A program made the position numbers and the translations under genes. The notes under the pieces were generated by a model. The model was not told the DNA's origin, did no database searches, and saw only the letters and a list, made by a program, of their open reading frames with translations. This document shows, piece after piece, positions 24,010 through 35,699 of a DNA stretch of 64,000 bases. Within the stretch, counting starts at the first letter, position 1. Every line of letters begins with the position of its first letter. This stretch comes from Rhizophagus irregularis (taxonomy: Eukaryota; Glomeromycota; Glomeromycetes; Glomerales; Glomeraceae), in the NCBI RefSeq assembly GCF_026210795.1, contig NC_089429.1:1302001-1366000 (forward strand). The letters are read 5' to 3'.

Positions 24010-26349
24010 ATGGAAATGGATGAATTATTGGCATGTTTTTTGACGGAAAGAAAAAGCAGACAACTTTTAATAACAGAGTATGAAGCATGGTTGAATAATA
24101 TTGTACAAATGAGTAGTAAAAAATTGGAACATCTTATCACAACTAACAACTTCGGATATAGACAAAATATTCAAAATACTATCAACCTTGAGTTAAATAA
24201 TAGAATATCCATAGCAAATTTAGAAGTAGATAAATTACATACTGGAAAATTTTTGTTATGCCAAGTGATAAGCAAATGTGTTAAATTGAGTCCCCTTTTT
24301 ACGCTCGTAGAAGATCCTGAGGGTAATGTTGAACGAATCGCTTTATATAATTGGGCTGAACAATCAGCTATTCCCGTCAAAAGTCGGAAAAAAGTACTTA
24401 CTATTTTTGAGGCATCAGAGTTTTTACCTATAGGTACCAAATTAGTGATCAAAAATCCATATTATCAAATTGCTTCCAGTTTTAATGCTATAATTAATCC
24501 AAATGGTCCTAGTACTTTTATTGATTTTGACGCCATTATTCGTTCAGATAATCCTAATGACGTTATTGTTATCAATCAGAATAACGAGCTTCTTAACAAT
24601 ATAAAGTGGTCCAATAATCTGAAGCAGAAAATAAAAGAAGCCAATAAAAAATCAGCGGTTGATGATAAAATTTTGTCAGCCGACGACTTTCGTCAAAGTG
24701 GGAATAAATATTTTGTTTCAAATGATTTTGCTGCGGCTGTTGATGAATATTCGAGTGGTATCAAACTAGATCCAAATAATGCCACATTACTTGCCAACCG
24801 TGCAGAAGCATATTTGCGATTGAATCAATTTGATAAAGCTCTTAATGATGTGGAGATCGTTCTCAAAAATGAACCTGATCATCTGAAAGCAGCTTTTCGC
24901 AAAGGTAAAGCTCTTTGTGGTCTTAAACGTTATCAAGAAGCCATCGTCGTACTTAAAGATTTGGATCTAAAGATGCAAATCAATACCGATAATTCAATTA
25001 CTCCAGTTAAGCAAAGTACTAAAACATTATTAAAACATGTGGAAATGTTGGATTCTGAAAGCCGGTATGGAAAATATGATTATATAAAGATTATTGACGA
25101 GTTTTGTGAGAAGGTTAAAATTAATCAAGAAAATGATGATTGGGTCTGTGAAACAGGACCGAGATTAGACCATGCAGATTTCCTAATTGGTGATATCGAG
25201 GTTCGTCCTGTAAAAAAAAAAGGAAGAGGTTGGGTTGCTAAACGAGACATTCCCGAAGGTACTCTCTTAATAGCATCTAAAGCGTTCGAAATAGTATATG
25301 GAAATGAGGCTCCCTTAAGCTACAGAAGCATTGATTTTACATCCAAAACCATGATTACAGCTACACATTCAGAATTAGTGGCCCGTATTGCTCGAAAACT
25401 TATAGCAGAGCCAGATCTTTGTCAGGAAGTATATAAGCTTTATGCTGGTCCAGAAATTGAAAATCTTGGCGAAAATTCAGTTGATGTGAGGAAAATTGAA
25501 AAAATTATTAAATACAATTTTTTTGAAACAAAGGATCAATGGGGTATTATGAATTCCACAAAAGAAAACAGTCGATTAACCAAAGATTCCGGAGCTGGGT
25601 TATGGATCATGCCATCCTTTTTCAATCACTCATGTGTTGATACAAATGTTGAACAGTTGATTATTGGAGATATGATCTTTTTAAGAACTTGTCAGCCTGT
25701 TTTAAGTGGCAAGGAGCTGGTTCTTAGTTATTGTAGTCCATTAGGTTCATATGATGAACGATCTAATAGCCTTAGATTACATGGTATTAAAAATTGTTCA
25801 TGTCGACTTTGCAACTTGGAAAGATCTGAATCAAAAAAAGTCAAACTTCGGCAAACCGAAATTCTTAGAACTTACGAGAATTCTCTCGGGCCTCAAGTGA
25901 AATCATCACTTTTCAGCGCTAATTTTAATTCTTCTCTCATAAAAGAATTAACCAAGTCGATTGATGAATTAAAAGATCTGCGAAAAGAACATCTGGATCT
26001 AGAATTTCAGTCATTTAATATAAAGGTTGACTTGGCTGCAGCTTATGTTAGAGATGGAAATCTCCGCCGATCTCTTCCTGTAGCGATTGAGGTATACAAA
26101 TTTGTGAAAACAGCACAAGTGCCACAATTCTCTAGTAATGCTGCCTATCAAGTTGCATCCCGGTACGCTAGACTCGATAAAATGAAGGAAGCCAAGGAAT
26201 GGTGGGACGTGGCACTAAAAGAATTGGCAGAACCTATAAGAGGAAAATTTACCAAAGAAGAGACAAAATGGAGAAAGGAAGCAATGTATTTAGCAGAAAA
26301 ACTATCACCAAAAATGGTTTCTGGTGCTAAAAATAAAGGACTCCTATAA
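24010..26349 (+). CDS. TPR-SET domain protein, SMYD-like methyltransferase (779 aa)
   Basis: Single exon. Residues 1-220 are an N-terminal region of unknown fold. About 224-330 are TPR repeats (FRQSGNKYFVSNDFAAAVDEY, NATLLANRAEAYLRL, HLKAAFRKGKALCGLKRYQEA). The SET domain runs from about 397 (GRGWVAKRDIPEG) to 605. It keeps the cofactor and catalytic signature FFNHSC near 538, then GKELVLSYC, and a post-SET cysteine cluster CSCRLC. A helical C-terminal part follows, as in SMYD proteins, with CTD-like repeats to the end. The SET insert between the two halves lacks a clear MYND zinc finger. Family knowledge predicts an S-adenosylmethionine-dependent lysine methyltransferase using TPRs to hold partners. 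Its composition is less AT-rich than the F-box genes, consistent with a conserved core gene. Confidence in fold is high; the substrate is unknown. Confidence 0.92.
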   Translation: MEMDELLACFLTERKSRQLLITEYEAWLNNIVQMSSKKLEHLITTNNFGYRQNIQNTINLELNNRISIANLEVDKLHTGKFLLCQVISKCVKLSPLFTLVEDPEGNVERIALYNWAEQSAIPVKSRKKVLTIFEASEFLPIGTKLVIKNPYYQIASSFNAIINPNGPSTFIDFDAIIRSDNPNDVIVINQNNELLNNIKWSNNLKQKIKEANKKSAVDDKILSADDFRQSGNKYFVSNDFAAAVDEYSSGIKLDPNNATLLANRAEAYLRLNQFDKALNDVEIVLKNEPDHLKAAFRKGKALCGLKRYQEAIVVLKDLDLKMQINTDNSITPVKQSTKTLLKHVEMLDSESRYGKYDYIKIIDEFCEKVKINQENDDWVCETGPRLDHADFLIGDIEVRPVKKKGRGWVAKRDIPEGTLLIASKAFEIVYGNEAPLSYRSIDFTSKTMITATHSELVARIARKLIAEPDLCQEVYKLYAGPEIENLGENSVDVRKIEKIIKYNFFETKDQWGIMNSTKENSRLTKDSGAGLWIMPSFFNHSCVDTNVEQLIIGDMIFLRTCQPVLSGKELVLSYCSPLGSYDERSNSLRLHGIKNCSCRLCNLERSESKKVKLRQTEILRTYENSLGPQVKSSLFSANFNSSLIKELTKSIDELKDLRKEHLDLEFQSFNIKVDLAAAYVRDGNLRRSLPVAIEVYKFVKTAQVPQFSSNAAYQVASRYARLDKMKEAKEWWDVALKELAEPIRGKFTKEETKWRKEAMYLAEKLSPKMVSGAKNKGLL

Positions 26350-29300
26350 GAATCACATGAATTCGTTTAAATCCCTTTCCTTAAATTAACCAATATTTTT
26401 TATGATCTGTCATAATTTCTAAGAATGTATGATTTTAAATTAAATAAATTATTTATAAATTCTGGAGTTTTTTATATAACAAATGATAACTTAGTAGAAG
26501 CATTTAATTCATATTTAACTAAAAATCCGCACAATCGCGTCTTTTAGGGTTATTGCAGATTAGAGTCTCTTCAAGGATCAATTTGATAGAAATTAAGAAA
26601 TTAAGAAGGTTATTAATATACTGTATATATACAGTAGACGGTACACTTTCCAACATATGTATTATTGATTGGCATAAGTAATAAATTTTTTATAAATTAA
26701 AATTTATAAGTGCAAGTAATGATAAAGTTTTAGAATAAGTTAGAATATATAAACTGAATTGTAGTTTAAGAAAACCTTTTTTTATATGTCGAGTTGTATA
26801 TACTGTTTACTTTTTTACTAACTTTTAAAATACAGAATGAATTTTTATATTATAAATTTACTATGTAATTCAATTGATGATTATAGACCATTTTCTTTTG
26901 GAAGTTTTCAATTTTTAAGGCCGATATTATTACTTTTATTCAAAAATTATTTGACGTACATCATGTGATCTAACTATTAAATATTTTATTATTCATTACG
27001 CCTTCGCGTAACTAATATTACACGTGTTAGATCACTAAGAATTTGATTACAAATTGATTAATTGCTTAATACTCACTCGTTTACGATATAAAAAAAAAAA
27101 ATTTATTTTTTGTATTTCATCTTATAAATTTTTAAAAAGGTGAGTGATTTCAAAATACCCATTTTATTCACAGCTTAGTAAAACTAAAATTAAAAAACTT
27201 TAGCATTAAGTTCTTAACTGAATTTTGGAGGTGTTAACTTGACAATAGTTATTATTTATCCGGTTTTTTTTTATAATTAGTTAGAAAAACTTTAGGTAAA
27301 CCTTAACTAAATCGTCAGGATTTTTAACCTGATGGTTGTTACTTATCTAAAATTCTTTTCTTACTAATAACTGAAAAAAACTTGGATGAATTTAATTAAT
27401 ATCAATTAACTCTTTCTAAATCAGTTTCTAGAAATAATGATTATTAGTTTTTTCTTTCTAATATGGAAGTAACCTTTTTTTTGATATTGGTCTGCCGATT
27501 CCGGAGGAGAAATTGGCTATGAACCTTCCTTGTTCAAAGAAAGCTTTTTCTTCCTAGCTAATAACTGTGTATAAATTGTTTTGATATTATTTACATACAT
27601 TATATATTACTGTAATATATGATTAATACTTTTTTTCTTTTCTTGTTAAGATAATCTAGAACGTCTTTTGAAAATTTGTCGATGAAAGATATGAATTTCA
27701 TAAGATTCGTATAAAGTATGGGAAGATGAGGAGTCAAAAAGAAGTTGGAATTATACCAATTTTTTAATGTATTTATTTATTGATTTATTTTTTTCGTTTC
27801 ATGTTTTTTATGTTTTTTTTATTTCCTTATTTTTTAGCTTCAGTTATCTAAGAAACGTGATAATTAAATTTTTTATAAATTAAATTTGAATATAAAATCG
27901 TTAAATTGTTTAATTAATTTGAATGAAACAAAGCAAAATCATTATTCGCGTGACGACTTCTCGAAATTAATTACGGAGAAGATTTGATTACACTAAATTT
28001 ATATGTTTCGTTACATCTAGAAAGTTGCAAAAATTATTTTAGCAATGATCTGAATTCGCGTGAGAACATAAATCGAAAAAAAATTTTATCATCTTTTAAA
28101 AGACATGAAATATCAATCATCTGGTTTTCTTACTAGTTAAATCGAAAAGTATCACGAAGAATTAAAAATTTAACCAATTCTTATTCGAGTTTATCTTATA
28201 AGTAATAAATTTATTCAAAGCTATTTAACTTAAAAAATTTATATTTATTTTCAAGAATTCAAAAAATTATACTGAAAATATTTTAATAATATATACAAAG
28301 CATATATTTATATTTGAAGATACATATTAGAAAAAGATTTTATCATATTAAGTTCATATAATCAAAATTGCATTTGGTATAGACGTACTTAATGACATTC
28401 AATTTATACTAATATTAATTACTGATGCAAATTACGTGTAATGTATTTAGCGAATAAATTCACTTGTACTACAGTATATAAGTCCGATGTTCTTTGCATT
28501 CCCCACATTTTTGTATCTCCTGCTTATTAATATAATACCTTCCCTTATATGCTATCCGTGGCAAATACCTCCATAAATATTATTCCCTAGGCTATTATAC
28601 AGACACCATCGCGCATCAAATCGAATTCTGATATCCTTAATATGGACCGTATTACCTTAAGGGCATAACTCTTTTATTGTAAATAGTAAATACTTCTTTC
28701 TCAATATACTGTAGCAATTTATTGAATCCTCTCGTCATCAAAACTAAGTTAAGGTAGTGTGAATTAATCTGTTATATTTCAAGAAGATAGTCAAATAGAA
28801 ACTGGATAATATATACACTGCATACCTTTTCGTGTAATTAACATACTTTTCCTCACAAGCTAAAATGTATTATCTATAAAATTAACGTTCTTTTCCTTTT
28901 TAGGCGTCTTTATATACACCTTACACTAATATCTGGGAGAATACCCACGCTATGTATTGGACTCTTCCGACTCCTTGTACGCAAAAACTCTGAGATAATC
29001 TGCGATGTTTTTTAGCCAGCATAATCGGTGCTGCTCTTAAATAGAAGATCAATTCAAAAAAGCTCAATAAAAATGTATCTTAAGCGATTAGAAAATAAGA
29101 GGATTCTAACATTTCACAATACCATTCTGAAAATAAAACAACTTGATCAACGAACTTCATGGTCAATCATTGTTCGTTAATGTTTGCTGAAATGTTGAAT
29201 GTACGCTTGCAAAGTTTGGCTTTATGATGTAGTATTTTTTTAATTTCCTTTCGTATAGTCTCAGAAGTAGCATTTTATCTGATGAATAACAAAAATTACA

Positions 29301-30816
29301 AAAAATTACTCAGATAGCACTTATAAAGAAAAAGAGATTCATAAAGGTTAACTTACATCATCATTGAATTCCATATTCATAATCCAAGGTGGACATTGAA
29401 GAACAATAATATTCCTGGGTTCGTCAACATCATTTATCGTTACTCCAATATCCATCACCTTTCATCGCACATGTAGGTACTCACGCGTTCTTTGCCTTGG
29501 ATATTTACCGAATTTAATATCGATGTTGGTCAAATTTCTAAAGATCTCGTCTCGGAAACCATACTTGTTAATTAGTATAGTATATCCTTGCACCTACTTT
29601 CCTCGGAATGTATTGAGTAACGACGTAAGGTTAAGCCATAAGAACATAGGTATTTACGCAAAATAATTCTTTATGCTAAATAACTTCTGTAAATAAAACA
29701 ATAAGAGGTCATTAACATTTCAAGCCGGTTGATAACGGTAAAAATCTACTTTGTAATCTCAGTATGCCAATACGAAGTCGGTAATAACGTGTCAAATCAA
29801 TGTTCGAGATGGATTCATTTACCTAGTTCACTCTTCAATGTTTTTGCTGAAGTTAATAAACAGTGTTCAAACAAAATGTCAATAAATTCCAGAAATGCAT
29901 AATAATTAATACTTTACTTGGCTTTCTCCTCAATAACTTGTTCTCTGCAAATAAAATGTCAGTTGGATCTCCATAAAAGATATATTTCCTTCGACCCTTC
30001 ATCTTTCCTATACAAGATAAAAGTGACAATTAATTTGTACTGCGTGTGAGTAAGAAACTAAACTCAACCTGAAACAACAAGTACGCATTGCCAATAAGCA
30101 ACTAGAAAGTTGGTTTGTGACGGTGCAAAGTAAGTGTGCATTGCACACTAACACAATTACGGTATGCTCACTTACAATTACGCAAAATCTCTCATTGCCA
30201 GTACGCAACGAGCAAGGTAGTTGGGGATGGTGTAATACAACCAGTCAATTCGAAATTTTTGTCCGTACATTCTGTCGATTTCAGACGTTTCGGTATAGTG
30301 CTTATGGATAGTTTTTATTTCACAAATATAACGAAGGTTTCTCCGCTCTACTTCCAATTTTTTTTTTCGTGTGAACAAAATGAAAGTTGATCTATTTTCT
30401 GTTAGAACTAAAACTGCGTCACTTATAATTTGTAGAACATTGAGCACATCAAATTGATTGGTTCAGAAACGCGTCTTAAATGAATATATTTTTTTTTCTT
30501 TTGATCAAATAAATGAATTTTGTACAATAAAATGAAAATAAATAAAATAAAAAGAAAAGAAAAGAAAGTGTAAAAAAATTATTTTCGCAGAAAATAAATT
30601 TAAATTTTAATATACAGGAAAAAAAAAATTAAAAAAAAAATTACAAATATGCTTTTTAATAAAAAATTACAATTCCTCTAAAAAAAAAGAAAAAAAAAAA
30701 GAGGAAGAAAAAAAATTATTCAACCATTTTATTCCCTCCCTCATTTATTTATAATACTGTTCTACAGTAAGTTAATATCTATACGTAAATTAATTCTATT
30801 TTTTCCTTTTTAATAA
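26350..30816. other. Long gene-poor stretch
   Basis: 4.5 kb with no supported gene. From 27,000 to 30,000 no frame of 60 codons exists on either strand. From about 28,900 to 30,450 the sequence is less AT-rich and has overlapping short frames on both strands (30008-30447), with none protein-like. Diverged direct similarity (around TTTGCTGAA, near 29185 and 29840, and GTACGCA/CATTGCCA near 30090 and 30190) suggests an old decayed repeat. A nested hairpin at 26965-27035 is listed separately. Confidence 0.5.
26965..27035. repeat. Nested hairpin, 71 bp
   Basis: The outer arms GTGATCTAAC (26965-26974) and GTTAGATCAC (27026-27035) are exact inverted repeats. Inside lies a second perfect stem TTACGC-CTTC-GCGTAA. 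It could be a very small MITE or a structured RNA. No target duplication is evident. Confidence 0.6.
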
Positions 30817-33147
30817 CTACCTCCTCTCTCGATAATCACCGTAATTGTAAGTATAATCATTACTGCGTGTATTGATTAATCCGCTTCTAGTATAACTACT
30901 TCTACTACTCGTGGTATTATTAGTAGTAGTTGTAGTATTAGAAGAATTTCTATTTCTTCTACCACTACCAATTCTTCTTATTCTATCAACGAAACTTCCA
31001 GATCTAGAAATCGTAGGATTAGAGCTATCTCTTCTGTTACTACTATTAAAATCACTGCTGGGAGGAATATTTGTAGAATCATTACTATGTGGGCTATTTC
31101 TATTAGAATCATTGATATTTAATTGAGTAGGTGAAGGATTATTAAAAGGAAACGGTGGAGAGTGTGAAGAAGGGGAATATGAAGTATTATATGGGGGAGT
31201 ATACGAAGGATTATAAAATGGAGGAGTATGTGAAGGAGGATTGGGAGGATTGGGAGGAAAATATGGGGAATTATAAGTTGGTGAATGTGAAGGATTAATA
31301 TAAGGTGAATATGAAGAAGCAGCATTCATGTTAGCGTTTGAAGAATGATAAAAAGGAACAGGTGGTTGATCATGTTCATTATAAGTTGATATAGGATCTT
31401 GATGTGGATAATATCCTTGTTGAGGAATGAAGCCATGTTGTGGGACCACACCGGAATATACATCATTTTGTACTATTTGTGGTTGATTAGGTGAATACCG
31501 TTGTTGTAATGGAATGTTATAACCAATAAATTCGTTATATACATTATTATTATTATTATAACCACCGCTACCGCTACCGCTACCACGACCACTACTAGCA
31601 TCATAACCATTATTACTGCTATAATTACTATAATTTTGATAGTATTGTTGTCCGCTCCCTCTTCGAACTTTTTTATTCATTTGTGCCATTTGAGGTGCCA
31701 TTTGAGGTGAATGTCTATCATAATACATGCCATCCAATCCATCACTGCCTCTATTAGAACTAGTTTGACTAGTATTAATCGAATTCGTAAATGAAAATTG
31801 TGCCGAATTTTGAGAATTTTGAGTATTTTGATTATCTTGAATATTATTATTTTGAGATAGAAAATGGTCACTACCAGGAGTAATAATAGCAGAACTCGTA
31901 TCATTAGTTTTATTATCATCATCATCATCTTTTTCATTCTTTTTTTTCTTTCTTTTATAGAAACATATAAAGGCAGTAAGTATAATGACTAAAATTATAA
32001 ATCCTGCTACTGAACCTACGATAATTATGATAAGAGTATATGATGGACTTGATGGTTTTGGAGGTTCAAAAGTATCTACCCAAGTAAAATTTCTTGTATC
32101 TAATAAATATAATCCTGATGAAGTTTCTAATGGGTTTGTTAAAGAATTAGTTATATTACCAAATGTCATAATCATATAGTCACCGATCACGATAGATGTA
32201 GAATATATAAGTGGAGGTGGTTCTTTTCCATACGTTTGTGGTATAGACCAACGAAATTTTCCTTTTTTCGTATCTAAGACGGCTAAAACGGGTGAGGCGG
32301 ATACCCAAGTTTCATTATTTACCCCTCCATCAATTACTCCACCATAAATTATTATTTTTTCGTCACTAGTTAAAGCAGCTTGATGACCCCTTCTTGGACC
32401 AATTTGATCTCCATCGGCTTGTGTAATACCCCATAAAGACTGTTTAGTATCAAATATTGATAATTGACTCATGTCAACATAATCAGGTAAACCCTTATCA
32501 TTAATTTCCCATCCTCCAATATAAATTATCATACCATTCTTTAATAGTGTAGCCGTATAATCACTACGTTGACGTGGTGTAGTGAAATCATTAGCTGAAA
32601 TATTTAAACTCCATCTTAAATTAATTGAATCAAATATATTCATATCTTTAAATACATTATATTCATCTTGACCACCAAATAAATATGCTTCACCATTATT
32701 ATCAACAGGAATTTGCATTTTTCTTCTTAATGATGGAACAACTCCAATAGGTGGTATATTCCATGACTGAGTTCTCGTATCAAATAAATAAATTATATTA
32801 TCATAAATGAGGGAAAAATTTGTTGGATTTTTTCTTTCTCCTCCATAAAGAAATATTTGATCCTTTGAATTACCTCCCGCGAATGATTGTGCTTGTGATA
32901 TTCCTACTGGAATAGGTGATTGTACGATTGTCCATGGTGGATTATCTATTCTGAATGGTTTTGAAACATCTAAAAAAAATGTTTGTGTGGATAAACTATT
33001 ATTTTCTGAACCTGAACCTAATCCTCCAAAGAAATATAATTTTGTACCAACTAATGTACTTGAATGTCCGTATCTTGGTTCAGGTAAAAGTGGTTCAACA
33101 GGTGTTAAAACTAAACTTATTATGAATAAATATATGTATAGTTCCAT
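30817..33147 (-). CDS. Kelch-repeat single-pass membrane protein (776 aa)
   Basis: Single exon. Residues 1-19 are a signal peptide (MELYIYLFIISLVLTPVEP). Residues of about 22-360 are kelch repeats, with RYGHSSTLVGTKLYFFGG, YLFGGQ, MIIYIGGW, RRGHQAALTSDEKIIIYGG and a final DTRNFTWV, expected to fold as a beta-propeller outside the cell. About 371-396 is a membrane helix, followed by a basic stop-transfer KRKKKKNEK. The 380-residue cytosolic tail is Asn/Ser/Pro/Tyr-rich, with SYSPSS-, PPFYNPSY- and PPNPP-type repeats. The architecture fits a cell-surface sensor or adhesion protein of the multi-copy kelch family in these fungi. The tail has no catalytic domain. Tail frames on both strands (31119-31325, 31677-31937) are repeat shadows. 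Confidence 0.92.
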   Translation of the reverse strand: MELYIYLFIISLVLTPVEPLLPEPRYGHSSTLVGTKLYFFGGLGSGSENNSLSTQTFFLDVSKPFRIDNPPWTIVQSPIPVGISQAQSFAGGNSKDQIFLYGGERKNPTNFSLIYDNIIYLFDTRTQSWNIPPIGVVPSLRRKMQIPVDNNGEAYLFGGQDEYNVFKDMNIFDSINLRWSLNISANDFTTPRQRSDYTATLLKNGMIIYIGGWEINDKGLPDYVDMSQLSIFDTKQSLWGITQADGDQIGPRRGHQAALTSDEKIIIYGGVIDGGVNNETWVSASPVLAVLDTKKGKFRWSIPQTYGKEPPPLIYSTSIVIGDYMIMTFGNITNSLTNPLETSSGLYLLDTRNFTWVDTFEPPKPSSPSYTLIIIIVGSVAGFIILVIILTAFICFYKRKKKKNEKDDDDDNKTNDTSSAIITPGSDHFLSQNNNIQDNQNTQNSQNSAQFSFTNSINTSQTSSNRGSDGLDGMYYDRHSPQMAPQMAQMNKKVRRGSGQQYYQNYSNYSSNNGYDASSGRGSGSGSGGYNNNNNVYNEFIGYNIPLQQRYSPNQPQIVQNDVYSGVVPQHGFIPQQGYYPHQDPISTYNEHDQPPVPFYHSSNANMNAASSYSPYINPSHSPTYNSPYFPPNPPNPPSHTPPFYNPSYTPPYNTSYSPSSHSPPFPFNNPSPTQLNINDSNRNSPHSNDSTNIPPSSDFNSSNRRDSSNPTISRSGSFVDRIRRIGSGRRNRNSSNTTTTTNNTTSSRSSYTRSGLINTRSNDYTYNYGDYRERR

Positions 33148-34197
33148 AATTAACCATCATCAAATTTCTCTTATAAATACAGCGTTAATATTAAATTTTT
33201 ACATTAAAATAAAAAAAAACTAAGTATTCTTGTTTTGGAGATAAAATTTTTTAGTTTTTATTTTTTAAAGTAAAGAGAAAAAGGAAGAAAAAAAAAATTT
33301 TTTTCGTTAAAAATAAATTTTTATATATCCCTTAATCATAAAAGGTTTGTGTTCAGACTTTTATAATTACATGCAGAGTAAAAGGACTCTCATTATTATA
33401 ATGGGTCCTCGGTTTTTTATCAAAAAATCGAAAAGGTAAACAAAGGAGATCAAAACTTAGAAATGATTTTCTGTTTATATTTACATATTTAATGAAATGT
33501 CATTAACGGGAAGTTTTTATTAACGGGAAATATAGGAAAAGTATATATATAAACAATACATGATTTAATAAATTTGTATTTACTATATAAAAAAATATCA
33601 CAAACAAAAAAAATTCGGATTTTTTTTTTAATTTCTAATTATTATTATTTTTTTTTTTCACGGGCGTTATTTTTGGTCATAATTATGTTGAATGTTGATC
33701 AAATTATCCTTTTTAATTTATTCTTTACACATTATTTTTATTAGTTGTTTCATTTTTCTTGATCTAACAAATATAAAAAACCTTATCAAAATTTCCCCAT
33801 TAGTTAGTTGAAAAGCCTCCGGAATTCGGCACCGATAATATTTCTGAATTTGGGTATTCTTTTGGATTTTTCTTTTTGACATGTGACATTTGTGTTACCA
33901 TTTAACAAGTTTAAATAGTAAATAAATGAATGGATAATCTAAGAATAACATTTATTAATTCTTTTATTGATTTTATAAATGTCAAAATACGGTTTTCAAA
34001 ATTAGTTGTTGTGTTGCTCAAAATGTTTATACAATAATATAGCATACTACGTATAATTTATGTATTTTTTTTTTCCTGTCAGATTTTGGGACGGCAATAT
34101 TGGGGATATTTTACTATTTACTATATTTTCTTTCTCACACTCTCTCCCTTATTTTATGTCTCTTTTTTTTTATTATTATTAATGTCATCATCTTAAA
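33148..34197. other. Intergenic between divergent genes
   Basis: Holds the promoters of the kelch gene (minus) and the small secreted-repeat gene (plus). A pyrimidine-rich run (TTTCTTTCTCACACTCTCTC) lies about 50-70 bases before the ATG at 34198. AATGTTGATCA occurs at 33691-33701. Confidence 0.45.
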
Positions 34198-35056
34198 ATG
34201 AAGTTCAAAGAGAAAATTTTTATCTTAATATTTATTCTCTTTTCAATAATAATAACCCTTACATTTTTAGTACAAGAAAATCCTTATGATGTATTACCAG
34301 AAAAAACAATATATGATCAGAATCCAGTTTCAACTAATCATACAAAAGAGGATAAAGAACTTCCAAAGTATGAAAAAAAAAAAATTTATTTAATTAAAAA
34401 TAGTCAAATATATTAATTAAATACATACATAAATACATATTTTATTATGCTTAAATTTTTAGGGAAGCAAATGTTTTAGAAAATGTACAAAAATCACAAA
34501 GTCCTATTAAGCCAATCGAGACGAGACCTACCCATGTATCTACTGCTACTATGGATAACTCTTCAACTATTAATCTGTAGGTTGAAAGAAAAAGTTATAT
34601 ATTGTATATAATTATACATAATTTCTAACAACTTTAATTTTTAATTTTAGACATATTAACGCATCGCCTACAAATAATGATGTAGCAATTGCTACCATTG
34701 ATGATTCAAAAAGTATTGTAAAGATTGCTACTATTGATGATTCAAAAAGTGTTGTAAAGATTGCTACTATTGATGATTCAAAAAGTGTTGTAAAGATTGC
34801 TACTATTGATGATTCAAAAAATGTAACGATTGCTACTATTGATAGTTCAAAGGATTCAAAAGATTCTTCTGGAGCAGTTGCTCCTGTTGATAATTTAAAA
34901 AATAAAAATAATTCTTCTGAAGAAAGCGCCGGTATTGATAGTCCAAAAGATACAAACAATTCTTCCGCAGAGATTGCTGATGTTGATAGTTCAAAGGATA
35001 CAAAGAATTATTCTGCAAAGAATGATGATGATGATAATACCTCAAGGGAGTTGTAA
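34198..35056 (+). CDS. Secreted or anchored tandem-repeat protein (3 exons, 229 aa)
   Basis: Exons by GT-AG signals and frame: 34198-34367, 34463-34576 and 34651-35056 (690 bases). The N-terminus KFKEKIFILIFILFSIIITLTF is a signal peptide or a signal anchor. Exon 3 codes about four near-perfect 12-residue repeats (KIATIDDSKSVV), then diverged Ser/Asp/Asn/Lys-rich copies, ending NTSREL. The repeat unit in DNA is 36 bases. I recognise no family. Without the second intron, exon 2 would hit a stop, so splicing is needed for the repeat part to be made. Highly charged, internally repeated, and led by a signal, it is a candidate secreted effector or wall protein, but that is inference. It converges with the gene at 35700-36375. 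Confidence 0.75.
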
Positions 35057-35699
35057 CGATCAATGCTATTAATAGTTGAAAAGATATAAATAATTATTCC
35101 ATAACGATCGCTGTAATATTCCTCCTATATAGAGTAATTCATATCAAGATTAATGGAAATTCCATCTGATGTACATAATTACCATAAATAAATAAATAAA
35201 CACGTTCTATATATTCAATACCGTAAGCAGTGTGTAAGCACAATACAGAAAAAAAAAGGATATGGAATTTATAGATAAAAAATTATGCCATACTATCGAG
35301 TAAGATGGTTCGAATAGCGCTCATATTGCGCGATTTTAATAACTTATTTTTGTCTCTTATGCAACATAAATACAGTATGGTAGAGTATAAATGGAATTAA
35401 ATAGCATTTGTTAAATACATTTTTACAAATAATTTTATTGAAGGCAGCCATGATTTTTTGGCGACAGAACAAATCAACGTTCGAATAAATGTATAAAATT
35501 GCTGGTCTGAAATTTGATGTGCCTCATCTTCAAAAGCGGGTATTTTGTACGTTCAGGAATTTATTTTTAAAAAATGGTAAAATAATTTAAACAACTCAAA
35601 AAAGTAAACGTTAATCTCCAATGACAGTATACGATATCAATTTATTGTTTTAGATGAATATACATAATTAAAAAATTATAACACCACAATTTAATGTTC
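35057..35699. other. Intergenic between convergent genes
   Basis: 3' flanks of two convergent genes. I see nothing else. Confidence 0.45.

Noticed and set aside
30008-30447. Four overlapping frames on both strands
   Set aside because: Short, mutually overlapping, no domain or splice context. They arise because the patch is less AT-rich than its surroundings.
34612-35063. Minus frames opposite the KIATIDDSK repeats
   Set aside because: Repeat shadows of exon 3 of the spliced plus-strand gene.
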